A model generated the notes under the pieces. The model had not been told where the DNA came from. It saw nothing but the letters and a program-made list of their open reading frames with translations, and searched no databases. A stretch of 31,530 nt of DNA from a virus: IMG/VR virus record IMGVR_UViG_3300045996_001823, positions 1 through 31,530 of that record. One strand, given 5' to 3'. Positions 15,449 to 23,304 of the stretch are shown in pieces. How positions within the stretch are numbered: position 1 is the first letter of the stretch; the number at the start of each line of letters is the position of its first letter. A program made the position numbers and the translations under genes.

Positions 15449-15749
15449 CTAGCCGTTTCAAAGGCGGCAGCTTGTAACACAACGGACAAGGCTTTGGCCC
15501 CACAAGATTGCTGATGACACAATCCTCATCGACAGGTTTAAAAACCGTCAGGTAGCAATCTTAAACCAAGGGATGGGTAGCGAGTGGTTGACCAGTTACA
15601 GGCAGATTTGATGACACTGGCAATCTCGGACAAGGGGATGCGGGTTCGGCTTCAAACCGAGTAGAAATAACTAATGGACAGGATCGATAGAATAACCGTG
15701 TCAGTGTAAAAACCATAGAGAAAGTAGACCTGAGAAAAGGCCATTTTTT
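15449..15749 (+). ncRNA. structured non-coding RNA candidate of unknown class
   Basis: The 369-nt stretch between the flanking genes has no plausible reading frame but many compatible stems. AAGATTGCT (15504-15512) pairs with AGCAATCTT (15554-15562), enclosing two abutting hairpins: GATGA/TCATC (15513-15530) and GACaGGTT/AACCGTC (15531-15549), a clean three-way junction. Others are CTTGT/ACAAG (15471-15490), TTGaCCAGT/ACTGGCAA (15588-15623), CTCGG/CCGAG (15625-15661) and GACAGG/CCgTGTC (15677-15702). A module (GATTnTGATGACAC...AATC...GACAAGG...AAACCG...GTAG) appears twice, about 100 nt apart. A T6 run at 15744-15749 may end it. Strand is inferred from the flanking genes. It does not look like tRNA, tmRNA or RNase P RNA. 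Confidence 0.55.
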
Positions 15750-15751
15750 AT

Positions 15752-15759
15752 TAAATTTG
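15752..15759 (+). promoter_or_regulatory. -7 box directly before 15764 gene
   Basis: TAAATTTG is a perfect TAnnTTTG box, followed by four bases and the ATG at 15764. The same box-N4-ATG spacing occurs at 16032 and at 25803 (minus). A transcript starting about four to seven bases after the box would be leaderless or nearly so. No clear -33 TTG is present. Confidence 0.45.
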
Positions 15760-15763
15760 AATT

Positions 15764-16012
15764 ATGAAACGATACTGGCTTTTTTCTTTTCCTAATTGCT
15801 ACCCGAGCGGCGGCTTTGAAGATTTCAACGGTTCTTTTGATACCATTATCGAGTGTGATAAAGCACAGGAAAAAACAAACAATGAAATGGGTCATATTTT
15901 TGACTCAGAAACCAAGACCATTTTGAAAGAGTATTATCCTAGAGTGAGTGATTACGACTTAAAACAAAACCCGCATCTTAACGAAATATTTGATCTTGAT
16001 CGATTAAAATAA
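15764..16012 (+). CDS. small accessory protein (82 aa)
   Basis: This soluble acidic protein opens with MKRYWLFSFPNCYPSGGFEDFNGSFDT, a pattern I associate with short conserved hypothetical proteins of Bacteroidota and their phages in which the N-terminal strand is followed by YPSGG and a D-G-F/D-F-D-T turn. The second half is helical and charged. It lies between the structured RNA and the secreted-protein gene, with its own -7 box. No function is known to me. Confidence 0.65.
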   Translation: MKRYWLFSFPNCYPSGGFEDFNGSFDTIIECDKAQEKTNNEMGHIFDSETKTILKEYYPRVSDYDLKQNPHLNEIFDLDRLK

Positions 16013-16027
16013 TTTTCATTACCTTTA
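15996..16027 (+). promoter_or_regulatory. -33/-7 promoter for 16032 gene
   Basis: TTG (15996-15998) and TACCTTTA (16020-16027, one mismatch to TAnnTTTG) are separated by 21 nt, a normal Bacteroidota spacing. The ATG follows four bases later, predicting a leaderless or near-leaderless mRNA. The -33 part lies in the end of the preceding gene. Confidence 0.5.
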
Positions 16028-16031
16028 GTCT

Positions 16032-16568
16032 ATGAAAAAGACGTTAATAATACTAGCCGTTCTTATTTCCCCGCTGTTTAAAGGTCAAAATCCAAATATC
16101 CCAATAGTTAATGTCTGGAGGGTCCTACCTCAAAACGCCTGTCCTGGTGATACACTGAGAGTGAATTTTAAATTCAACCCTCCGACACAAGGGACGATGC
16201 AAACCACTTATTTCAACATTTACAACGGATCAACCGTAACAACCGTTTGGAATGGAAACTGGAATACGTTCTACTCCCTACCAAAAGAAACTTGGGCGCC
16301 GCTTGCGACAGCCGATAGCTGTTATTTGATGAAATTAGTTGTGCCGTTTGGACTTTCGGGATGTTCATGCGCGAGCGTTACCGCTACGGGTGACGACATG
16401 GGGTTTACACTTAATGTCTGCGCGACTAGTATCCAAGAAGAAACATTAAACGACTTTGTCCCTACTGTATACTTTGATTTGTACGGTAACAAGACGGACA
16501 AAAAACCTAACACCGTTCTTATCGAGCAGCGCGGAACAACCCGAAAGAAGGTAATTGTTCAGCCTTAA
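16032..16568 (+). CDS. secreted accessory protein with T9SS-like C-terminus
   Basis: This 178-residue protein has a signal peptide (MKKTLIILAVLISPLFKGQ, likely cut near residue 18) and a beta-sandwich-like body with at least five cysteines, including CSC around residues 114-116. The C-terminus, YFDLYGNKTDKKPNTVLIEQ followed by a basic RKKVIV end, resembles the last strands of type IX secretion C-terminal domains (D-L-x-G-x-K ... KKVIV). The canonical PNP start of that domain is missing. It may be surface-exposed on the lysogen, a typical role for a prophage moron. It converges with the tail fibre-like gene, overlapping by 4 nt. Confidence 0.7.
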   Translation: MKKTLIILAVLISPLFKGQNPNIPIVNVWRVLPQNACPGDTLRVNFKFNPPTQGTMQTTYFNIYNGSTVTTVWNGNWNTFYSLPKETWAPLATADSCYLMKLVVPFGLSGCSCASVTATGDDMGFTLNVCATSIQEETLNDFVPTVYFDLYGNKTDKKPNTVLIEQRGTTRKKVIVQP

Positions 16569-17380
16569 ATTTGCTCAAGTACGAATAATCCGTTTGAAAT
16601 ACTTTGGTTATTTGAAGAAGATCTTTCTACTGTCAATTTAATAATCGACCCTGCCGCCACATTTTCAGCTACGTAATACAAAGTTGCCGGTTTGTTGCAC
16701 TGGGAGACGGTGTCACTATCAATCGCTTTTGGCGTGATGGTCCTAACGGTAGAACCTCCGATTTTTAATCGAATTATTGCCCCTGTAACGCTGCTAACCA
16801 AACTTCCTCCGGCAACTTCAGCCGAGAAGGTAATTCGGTAACTTCGCGTTCCAACCGGTGTCGTGTATGTCGCGCCGGTGATGTCTGTCTCTGATCCGGA
16901 AGCGGTAGTGAATGTTGCTACCGTTATTTGCTGGAAATCTTTCCTTAACAAATCAGCTAAGTCAAAAGCTCCGGTTCCTGACGTCCCAGCCTGGAGCACC
17001 AACCTTTTAATCTTATGCACAGAACCGGTGGACCCGTCCGAAAATTCTATGGGATCGATAGTAGGCTCATTCGTTAAAGACTCCACAAAAACGGCGGTTG
17101 GCGCCATTGCTAATATGCCCGTAGCGCCAGCAAAGTAATAAAGCTCGTCGTCAAAAAATATGAAGCCGTCACTTAGTACGTTGCCTCCACCGCTGGAAAC
17201 ACACCCGGAAACTACTATCCCATTGGAACCGGCTACCGCGTATAAGCCTTCGCCGATCACCTGACGACAAACGCCTTTGAATATCTCGCGGTTAGCGTTT
17301 TGTAAAAAAGTTAAAGACGCTCCTAAAAACGGCTGTTGTTTTGAGGGGTCAGAAATCTGTGTTGTATCTATGTAATTCAT
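16565..17380 (-). CDS. tail fibre/baseplate-associated protein
   Basis: This 271-residue protein has an N-terminal adaptor-like part (1-130) with VVSGCVSSGGGNVLSDGFIFFDDELYYF, a pattern common in tail proteins carrying fibre domains. A C-terminal beta-rich domain (about 155-271) with TPVGTRSYRITFSAEVAGG and LFVLEQI resembles a jelly-roll receptor-binding or fibre tip domain. It starts 2 nt after the gpI-like gene, so it probably attaches to the baseplate. It is the last gene of its leftward operon, next to the accessory cassette. Confidence 0.65.
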   Translation of the reverse strand: MNYIDTTQISDPSKQQPFLGASLTFLQNANREIFKGVCRQVIGEGLYAVAGSNGIVVSGCVSSGGGNVLSDGFIFFDDELYYFAGATGILAMAPTAVFVESLTNEPTIDPIEFSDGSTGSVHKIKRLVLQAGTSGTGAFDLADLLRKDFQQITVATFTTASGSETDITGATYTTPVGTRSYRITFSAEVAGGSLVSSVTGAIIRLKIGGSTVRTITPKAIDSDTVSQCNKPATLYYVAENVAAGSIIKLTVERSSSNNQSISNGLFVLEQI

Positions 17381-17382
17381 AA

Positions 17383-18063
17383 TTAAAAAGTTTGTATGTC
17401 GTAATTCATTCCGGTTAGCTTGTATTTATCTACCACGTTCCGGATCATTTTATCCTTGTCAGCATTCAGCGCCGGGGGTAAAGCTGTGTATAAAGCAATA
17501 GGGAAATAAACGGTAAAATCGTATTGAGTTGCAGAGTAGGTGTAGCCCATGAAGTAACTAGAATAGGCGCTGTAATTGCTTAGATTCCCCGAAGTAGCAG
17601 AAGATCCACCCATCAATAATTGAGACGTTGTTACATTCGTAGAAATGTAAATCAAATCGCTCGGCGCGGCATTCATAAACCAGCGATTTAGAGCATATTC
17701 TAAAACTATAATCTGGGAATTATATTTTACCCTCTCGTTCGCTCCGATATAATTGTCCTGAATTTTCCTCCAATAGTCAGTGTTTAAAGGGTTCTGCAGC
17801 GCACCAACGGCGCCCGCTGGATTGATACACTCATAGTTTCCAAGATCAGAATACCTCACTCTTGAAAATTGAGCGAAGCCGGACACCGCGTCCCAATCCT
17901 GGTAAGCTGTACCCTTCGCGTAGTCGTCAAAAAACAAGTCCCTGAGCCATTGGAGCGGATACATTAACGAGTATCCCCACGCAAGCAGCTTAGGCTTCCT
18001 TTTGTTTGGAGGCGAAAGTGATTCGTACTGTGTGTTGTAGTCTATGTCGTAAATGTCAGGCAT
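17383..18063 (-). CDS. baseplate protein, gpI-like by position
   Basis: This 226-residue protein follows baseplate J with a one-base overlap, the place of P2 gpI or Mu gp48. The N-terminal half is aromatic-rich (YSLMYPLQWLRDLFFDDYAKGTAY), and the middle contains FSRVRYSDLGNYECINPAG, a structural-protein pattern in Bacteroidota phages. The C-terminus ends in a helical IRNVVDKYKLTGMNYDI. I infer a wedge or periphery role from order; sequence similarity to gpI is not obvious by eye. Confidence 0.6.
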   Translation of the reverse strand: MPDIYDIDYNTQYESLSPPNKRKPKLLAWGYSLMYPLQWLRDLFFDDYAKGTAYQDWDAVSGFAQFSRVRYSDLGNYECINPAGAVGALQNPLNTDYWRKIQDNYIGANERVKYNSQIIVLEYALNRWFMNAAPSDLIYISTNVTTSQLLMGGSSATSGNLSNYSAYSSYFMGYTYSATQYDFTVYFPIALYTALPPALNADKDKMIRNVVDKYKLTGMNYDIQTF

Positions 18064-18941
18064 TACGCTGGAGTAAAGGTTAATTTATCAGCAAAAGTTT
18101 GACCGGCGGTTGTTTCCTGCTCCACATAACCGGCAAAGGTTGGATAGGAGGTAAGGATCGATAAACCGGTTTGTATTAAATATGTTTTGCTTGCGAAGGC
18201 GGTCGCGTTCGGACGAATGGCAGCGTTTAGAATGTTAATGTCAATAACGCCCTCCACGCCTTGAATCGCGTCGATAATTTTCAAGATGTAAATGGTACCG
18301 TCAAAGTCCAGCTCAGCGAAATACTCTTCGATAGCGGCGATCACGTTTGCTTGGATCACACTTGCATATTGCCCGTCATAAGTAATTGTTCCCTCTAGGA
18401 AGAATTTATCTGAAGCGACAGAGGTTACATTACAGCGTACCCCGGCAAAGGCTATTCCTACACCCGCGCTGGTCCCGTTGCCCCCGTTCGTTAAATAAGT
18501 CGACAAAGCGCTAAGCTCCGGAGCCGATAAAGCAACAGGCGGATCACTTTTCGCTACCTTGATGTTTACTGTTTTATTTGATGCCGTTTTTACTGAACAC
18601 CTGGTAATTATTCTTAAATCCTCGTCGACTGTAGCATAACCAACGGACATGGTCGTGGTGTCTAAAGTTACTACCTGCGGAACCGTAGCCGAGTACTGAA
18701 ACTCTAGTACTTTTTGTTGATACCAGAAGTCCGAACCGACCGCCGCGTATTTTATTTTGTCCTCGATGTCATGCTTAAAAACATCCAGGAGCTGTTCGAA
18801 TAAATTAATCGCCACGGCTACGATAAACGCCCATAAATTATAGAGCGCCACTGCCGATGTGCTGTTCAACGAAGCCAATTCCGCCTGCGCCGATTTCTCG
18901 TCTAGTATTTGTTGCTTTATTACAGCTATTGTTCTTGCCAT
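18063..18941 (-). CDS. baseplate J-like protein
   Basis: This 292-residue protein starts with a helical region (1-60) containing ALYNLWAFIVAVAINLFEQLLDVFKHDIE, then a beta part with VTSVASDKFFLEGTITYDGQ, and ends with a helix (IQANVIAAIEEYFAELDFDGTIYILKIIDAIQGVEGVIDINI) typical of the C-terminal half of gpJ/Mu gp47 wedges. It would form the baseplate wedge that links to fibres. It overlaps both neighbours by one base. J and I lie upstream of the capsid genes here, far from the W/V/D cluster. Confidence 0.75.
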   Translation of the reverse strand: MARTIAVIKQQILDEKSAQAELASLNSTSAVALYNLWAFIVAVAINLFEQLLDVFKHDIEDKIKYAAVGSDFWYQQKVLEFQYSATVPQVVTLDTTTMSVGYATVDEDLRIITRCSVKTASNKTVNIKVAKSDPPVALSAPELSALSTYLTNGGNGTSAGVGIAFAGVRCNVTSVASDKFFLEGTITYDGQYASVIQANVIAAIEEYFAELDFDGTIYILKIIDAIQGVEGVIDINILNAAIRPNATAFASKTYLIQTGLSILTSYPTFAGYVEQETTAGQTFADKLTFTPA

Positions 18942-19477
18942 TATAATTTCTTAGTATAAGGTGAAGGGTTGTAACCAACCGTTAGGTCTAAGTCAGTCGG
19001 CGGATCTTTTGTGACGCCTCCAACCGGCTCGGCCATGCCATTATCGATATAGTTAGTTGTGTATTCTTGAATAAAATGATAAATAGCCTTATGGTTAGTG
19101 TCTTGGGTTTCCTCTGTTCTCATAAAAGCTACCGCTCCGGAAGGTTCAAATTTCTGAAGGGCCTTATAAACTAAGGTTCTTAAATCAAACACATCAAGGT
19201 TCTGTTCCATGCTACCGTCTCCGGCATCATACAGCTCGTGTCCTATGTGGATATTCACTAACAAAGGATCGTAAATCTGATATCCGCCTCCAAGCTGTTT
19301 AATAGGGCTTGGGCTCACGAACTCAACAAATACGCAGGGAAAAGGAAAGGAGTATATTAAAGAGCCGCCTTCGCCCTGATCGATTAAGTCGAATTGCCTG
19401 TTATACATCTGTATAAACTGGATACTAGGCACCTCGGTCTCTAATTGTCCTTTTATGGCAAGGAATAACTGTTTCAC
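18941..19477 (-). CDS. tail terminator/completion-like protein
   Basis: This 178-residue protein has the alpha-beta order of tail terminator proteins: N-terminal helix (MKQLFLAIKGQLETEVPSI), a strand with PFPCVFVEFVSPSP, a strand with YDPLLVNIHIGHELY, a helix with DVFDLRTLVYKALQKFEP, and a closing strand region HKAIYHFIQEYTTNYID. Such proteins cap the tail tube and join it to the head connector. It lies between the gpG-like gene and baseplate J and overlaps them by 4 and 1 nt. The C-terminal 30 residues are proline-rich. Confidence 0.65.
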   Translation of the reverse strand: MKQLFLAIKGQLETEVPSIQFIQMYNRQFDLIDQGEGGSLIYSFPFPCVFVEFVSPSPIKQLGGGYQIYDPLLVNIHIGHELYDAGDGSMEQNLDVFDLRTLVYKALQKFEPSGAVAFMRTEETQDTNHKAIYHFIQEYTTNYIDNGMAEPVGGVTKDPPTDLDLTVGYNPSPYTKKL

Positions 19478-19929
19478 GCGAACGTCTTTTTATACATTTG
19501 AATTACTTTTCTTTTAAACATCATCCTTAGATAGTGGCCATCTCCGATAAACTTTCTTTTAGGCATCCCGTTCAAACCTTCATTATGAGCCTTTGCGTAC
19601 GGGAGCCCTGAAACAAGCCATTCAATACGCTTAAATGTTTTTGTTTTCAAACTATTGTTAACCTCTCTTCTTAGCGCCCCTGATTTAACTAACGTTTTCC
19701 TTGTCCTTCTACCCAAGTCTTTTTTTCTCGGGTATTTGAACGCCTTTGTTCCTGGTATTCTGCGTTGTGGTATTTTCCACGGCGTATTATTCCAGGCTTC
19801 TTTCTTAAACGACTCTACAAAGATTCGCGTACCCAAATTGCCGATGACAGCAGGAATGTCTTTCCTTGTCGAGGCTACTCTTTTTTCAAGAGCTTTAAAA
19901 GCCGACCGAAAATCTTTGTGCGTCGCCAT
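19474..19929 (-). CDS. virion morphogenesis protein, Mu gpG / phage_tail_S-like
   Basis: This 151-residue basic protein has an N-terminal helix (KALEKRVASTRKDIPAVIGNLGTRIF), a WNNTPWKIPQRR segment, and a C-terminal YAKAHNEGLNGMPKRKFIGDG motif, which is the hallmark of the phage virion morphogenesis family (Mu gpG, P2 gpS). These proteins help complete tails and join them to heads. It overlaps the tail terminator gene by 4 nt and touches the upstream gene by one base. Confidence 0.8.
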   Translation of the reverse strand: MATHKDFRSAFKALEKRVASTRKDIPAVIGNLGTRIFVESFKKEAWNNTPWKIPQRRIPGTKAFKYPRKKDLGRRTRKTLVKSGALRREVNNSLKTKTFKRIEWLVSGLPYAKAHNEGLNGMPKRKFIGDGHYLRMMFKRKVIQMYKKTFA

Positions 19930-20246
19930 TATGCCGTTGCTATTTTGTTTTCGTAGAAGTCGAAATACGTTTTTTCTCCCATCAACGAACTATTCATTCT
20001 TACCTCAACCCCGTCAAAAGTATACTGCTCGATATTCGTTTCAGCCTGATCAGCGCGACCTTCTTTTTCAAGATTAAACCTTACCCAATCAGTAAACTGA
20101 ATAAAATACTTCGGGCTCAAGTATATTGTCTTCAGCGGCTTTTCAACTCGTCTATAATGCTTTCTGTAATGGCTAACAATGCTCGCCACCATGTCCACAG
20201 CGATTAAACCTGTCGACTCCCAATTATTTATGTAGTTTGTGTTCAT
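19929..20246 (-). CDS. hypothetical protein of head-tail operon
   Basis: This 105-residue protein has an N-terminal helical region (about residues 12-32) and beta-rich C-terminal part (IEQYTFDGVEVRMNSSLMG). It lies between the Mu F-like and gpG-like genes and overlaps both by 1-4 nt, so it is cotranscribed with head completion genes. I do not recognise a family. Its position suggests a head completion or connector role. Confidence 0.6.
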   Translation of the reverse strand: MNTNYINNWESTGLIAVDMVASIVSHYRKHYRRVEKPLKTIYLSPKYFIQFTDWVRFNLEKEGRADQAETNIEQYTFDGVEVRMNSSLMGEKTYFDFYENKIATA

Positions 20247-21007
20247 TTCGGTATAGGTAGATTAAAATTCTTTCTTGCCAGTTCTTTGTCCTTTGGCGCA
20301 ACGTCGAAATAAGGATGTTCCTTATTGAAAATCACTTTATCAATCCCCGGATTACCTTTAAACACAGGATTAATATGGTCTGTTTGCTCAATTGCCGAGT
20401 CTATCTTTGTTCTGCTCGACAGTTTTACATCTTCGTACTTGTCGATCTTCTCCAAAATACACCGACAACGAAAATGCGTCAACGGCGATCTTGACTTCCA
20501 AAAAGTGTCGTCGACCGGCGCTATGATGTCATTTAGTATCCTGCACTCTTCGCTCGTGTTCGCATCCATAACCGCTGATCTTTTCAGATAAGGAAAGAGT
20601 TCCTTACTGCTTTCTATATCCTCCCATTTTACTGCCGTTTGAGCCTGACCAACCGCGGTATTGTATTCAGCTTCCAGGTAATCAACATTGTAAGTGTCGA
20701 ATCGCTCCCTTGCTACCTTTTTAAACTCTGAAAAGGTTCTCAGTTTGTCGCCATCAAGAATTAAAGAACTAATTTCTTTTACCTGAGTGTAAGTCTTGGC
20801 TCCTGAGAAAATGTAAATGTTTTGGGTTAGCTCCCTTTTTAGCTCATCACTTACATAATCACTGAATGCAAAACCTACATTCATTCCCTGCACTAATTTC
20901 TTAGCCGTCTTTTCATAGACTTTTTTAGGGAGGTTATTTATTTTTATTTTCCCTGAATAAATGTCTACGAGGACCCGATTAATATCGCCTTCCCTCATGA
21001 AACTCAT
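20243..21007 (-). CDS. minor head protein, Mu gpF / SPP1 gp7-like
   Basis: This 254-residue protein carries the phage head morphogenesis motif at about residues 140-185: MDANTSEECRILNDIIAPVDD followed by PLTHFRCRC, with the conserved Cys and His. The N-terminal half is helical. Mu gpF and SPP1 gp7 are internal minor head proteins that bind the portal and influence DNA ejection. It lies directly after the portal gene with a 4-nt overlap, as in Mu. Confidence 0.88.
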   Translation of the reverse strand: MSFMREGDINRVLVDIYSGKIKINNLPKKVYEKTAKKLVQGMNVGFAFSDYVSDELKRELTQNIYIFSGAKTYTQVKEISSLILDGDKLRTFSEFKKVARERFDTYNVDYLEAEYNTAVGQAQTAVKWEDIESSKELFPYLKRSAVMDANTSEECRILNDIIAPVDDTFWKSRSPLTHFRCRCILEKIDKYEDVKLSSRTKIDSAIEQTDHINPVFKGNPGIDKVIFNKEHPYFDVAPKDKELARKNFNLPIPK

Positions 21008-22317
21008 CTATACAGGTTTTTAAGTTTAATCTTTACTTTATCGTCAAGCTCCTTTTCTGGCTCTACTTCAGTTTCTATTTTCTCTGCCGGTATTCCCGTT
21101 CTTTCTGTAAAATATTCCGGGTCCATCTGGAGACCAGCGTTTTTCATGTTCACAGCGATCTCAGAAACTACTTTATTATTAGTATCTTCCTTTAGGCGGG
21201 CTTCTTCCTTCTCCTTATTGTTCAGGATGCAGAATTTATAACCAGCAGGAATTTTAATCCCTAGGTTCATCAGTTTAGGGATAACTTTTGTGTTAACAAT
21301 ATATTCCATCCACTGGTTATCGATCTTTTCTGTTCTTTTGATCGCATCAGCCGCTCCGTCTTCTCCGCCAAGCTTACCTTGTTGGCTGTCCATAGCATCC
21401 GCATGGCCAAGAATGATTTTGGAAATCATTTTCAGAGCCCTGTTTTCGAAATTATCAAAGCCCTGATTTTTTCCGGCGCCGGTAGATCCTGCTAATAGCT
21501 CTAACTCGTCCGTGGGGTCAATGATAGCCCAACCACTTGCTCCCATGGCCGCGAGCCCGTTTTCCTGCTCAGCTCGCTCTACCGGATCTTGCTTTGCAGT
21601 TTTGAGTACACGTATTGGTTGACCATAAAGCTCTAAAGCCGTTGCGTTATACCCCATGTTGTTCCGCAGCATAATTTCGTAGTATGCTACTTTATATAGA
21701 TACCCATAACCGCAGGTGGAATAACCGTCAACACTCGGAGTGTCAATCCATATAGTCCAATCGATTATTTTATTTCCGTTTGCATCAGCTTGGTTAGGGT
21801 CCAAAAAGTTCAGACCCGATAAAGAATACACGTAAGCAGTAACTTGGTGCCTGTCCGGTGAAATATTCCAGCGGCGAACCACGGTAAGGTTAGGAAACTC
21901 GTTATTAATCATGTCCCCAAGGTTCACTAGGGTATAGCCGTATGCCTTAGCGTCGAGCGCGTAGTTCATTAGCTTATAAAACCATTCCTTCTTAAATAAT
22001 TCGGTAGTTTTTTCATCTACCGTTTCGCCATTCATTATAGCGAAGTCTTTCAGTAGGGTAAGGTCTTTTCGGAGCTGCATAGCGGCATCTACCTGACCAT
22101 TCAAAACAGTATCCTGGTAGATCCTCTGCATTTTAACCCTGTGAGGATAGAATGCCTGTTCCGCTTCTTTTATCCCGTCCCTCCACGCTCCGATGTCAAG
22201 CTTCAATCGCTCAAACTGAACGGGAGAGATATAGCGACTAATATTCTGGGCCGATGTGGTCCGGTTTATTCCGCTAGTTGGAAAGAAGTAGTTTTTTATA
22301 TTTTTAAATGCGCTCAT
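21004..22317 (-). CDS. portal protein (DUF935, Mu gp29-like)
   Basis: This 437-residue protein has the DUF935 pattern: YQDTVLNGQVDAAMQLRKD near residues 70-86, WFYKLMNYALDAKAYGYT, then NISPDRHQVT, ENRALKMISKIILGHA near 285-300, and a C-terminal helix with KKEEARLKEDTN and an acidic tail (EVEPEKELDDK). The dodecameric portal forms the DNA channel and docks the terminase. It overlaps the DUF1320-type gene upstream by one base and the Mu F-like gene downstream by 4 nt. Confidence 0.87.
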   Translation of the reverse strand: MSAFKNIKNYFFPTSGINRTTSAQNISRYISPVQFERLKLDIGAWRDGIKEAEQAFYPHRVKMQRIYQDTVLNGQVDAAMQLRKDLTLLKDFAIMNGETVDEKTTELFKKEWFYKLMNYALDAKAYGYTLVNLGDMINNEFPNLTVVRRWNISPDRHQVTAYVYSLSGLNFLDPNQADANGNKIIDWTIWIDTPSVDGYSTCGYGYLYKVAYYEIMLRNNMGYNATALELYGQPIRVLKTAKQDPVERAEQENGLAAMGASGWAIIDPTDELELLAGSTGAGKNQGFDNFENRALKMISKIILGHADAMDSQQGKLGGEDGAADAIKRTEKIDNQWMEYIVNTKVIPKLMNLGIKIPAGYKFCILNNKEKEEARLKEDTNNKVVSEIAVNMKNAGLQMDPEYFTERTGIPAEKIETEVEPEKELDDKVKIKLKNLYR

Positions 22318-23195
22318 TAATAGTCGTTTTGTCTCCTTACTTGTCCGCCGAACGCTATTTTACTTCCTGATTTAGGCTGAAGTCTGGGAATGTTTACTGT
22401 AAAGGCTCCGTCTGCCACAGCCTCTAACCATGCCGTCGCCGCTGCATATCTGTCCATCCTTAATTGAGGGATGTTGTTTGGTGACATTCGACTATGAAGG
22501 TGATAAAGGCAGATGTCTACCGTTTTTTGTACTAAGAGTCGGTTCCGGTTGTCCCCCGCGGTCCATTTGGTTGTATTAGTTGGTAGCGTACCTGCTGCAA
22601 CCGAGTAAGTTGTCCCTGTGCCCCAATATTGAGCTCCAGCGATTGTGTCGTCTGGAAAAACATTTTGAAGTGGCAGGGTAGCGGTGTTGCCGTATTGTAA
22701 CGCGGTCTCGTGATCAAGAATAGGTGATGATATCGCCGCTGTATAAACTTTGTTTTTCCACCAAACCTGATCGCCGACTTTGTAATAAGATTTATAATCA
22801 AACTCCGCATGAGGAAGTGTGACATGAAACAAATCATACTGAGCGCCCAACAAGGTCCATTTGGTCGGATCGAAAGTTCCGGTTGTTGCACCTATACAGA
22901 TATAAGCGTTTCCGGAATAGATTACTAAATTATTGATTACATAAGCCGTAGCCGGTACGTAAGTGCTGAAGTTAAGTTCTACGCGATCCTTTGCGGAGTA
23001 TACTGTACTTGGCGACCATGGCTCTGTGTCCGTAAATTCTTTGTCTGTGTCATACTTCTGGTCGATATAACTAATGACCTCTTCTTCGGCTTCCTGCTCG
23101 GTTAATGTTCGAAAGCTGTCTGTGTTTGATAATACCTGCTGAAAATTGACAGATTGTATTTTACTGAGATAGTCGTAATAGCGCAGGTATGGCAT
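22317..23195 (-). CDS. DUF1320-type head-tail connector with carbohydrate-binding-like insert
   Basis: Residues 1-58 (RTLTEQEAEEEVISYIDQKYD) and the last 75 (NRLLVQKTVDICLYHLHSRM, then RMDRYAAATAWLEAVADGAF) resemble the two halves of DUF1320/Mu gp36 head completion proteins. Between them, about residues 60-215 hold two or three repeats of the type W-x(4)-Y-x-x-G-D-x-V-x(5)-Y-x-A, including YKVGDQVWWKNKVYTA, resembling CBM5/12 chitin-binding-like modules. Such modules are sometimes inserted in loops of phage structural proteins. The ATG lies 4 nt after a perfect -7 box. Confidence 0.72.
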   Translation of the reverse strand: MPYLRYYDYLSKIQSVNFQQVLSNTDSFRTLTEQEAEEEVISYIDQKYDTDKEFTDTEPWSPSTVYSAKDRVELNFSTYVPATAYVINNLVIYSGNAYICIGATTGTFDPTKWTLLGAQYDLFHVTLPHAEFDYKSYYKVGDQVWWKNKVYTAAISSPILDHETALQYGNTATLPLQNVFPDDTIAGAQYWGTGTTYSVAAGTLPTNTTKWTAGDNRNRLLVQKTVDICLYHLHSRMSPNNIPQLRMDRYAAATAWLEAVADGAFTVNIPRLQPKSGSKIAFGGQVRRQNDY

Positions 23196-23199
23196 AAAA

Positions 23200-23243
23200 C
23201 AAAATTACCCCGCGTTAATTTCAAGTGTGGTAATCTATGTTAG
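23200..23243 (-). promoter_or_regulatory. late promoter of connector/portal operon
   Basis: CTAACATA (23236-23243, minus strand) starts exactly 36 nt before TAATTTTG (23200-23207), a perfect TAnnTTTG. TTTT and the ATG at 23195 follow. There is no -33 TTTG at normal spacing. The site is directly downstream of the terL terminator, so it begins an independent transcription unit. Confidence 0.68.
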
Positions 23244-23245
23244 TG

Positions 23246-23274
23246 AAAAAGGCCACCCCGAAGAGCAGCCTTTT
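23246..23274 (-). terminator. Rho-independent terminator after terL
   Basis: On the minus strand AAAAGGCTGCTC pairs, with G-U pairs, to GGGTGGCCTTTT around a TTCG tetraloop, ending in five T. The wobble pairing favours the minus-strand RNA. It would end the TerS-TerL transcript before the portal operon. Confidence 0.72.
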
Positions 23275-23304
23275 AAAATAAACTGAAAACAAAAACACAA
23301 AGTG

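Noticed and set aside
15449-15749. tRNA, tmRNA, retron or type III toxin-antitoxin RNA
   Set aside because: No cloverleaf or tag frame is visible, no reverse transcriptase gene is nearby, and the repeats are too divergent and the downstream 82-residue protein too small to be a ToxN-type toxin.
22532-22891. 119-codon second minus-strand frame inside the connector gene
   Set aside because: It lies wholly within the DUF1320-type gene, has no promoter or overlap logic, and shows no recognisable fold.
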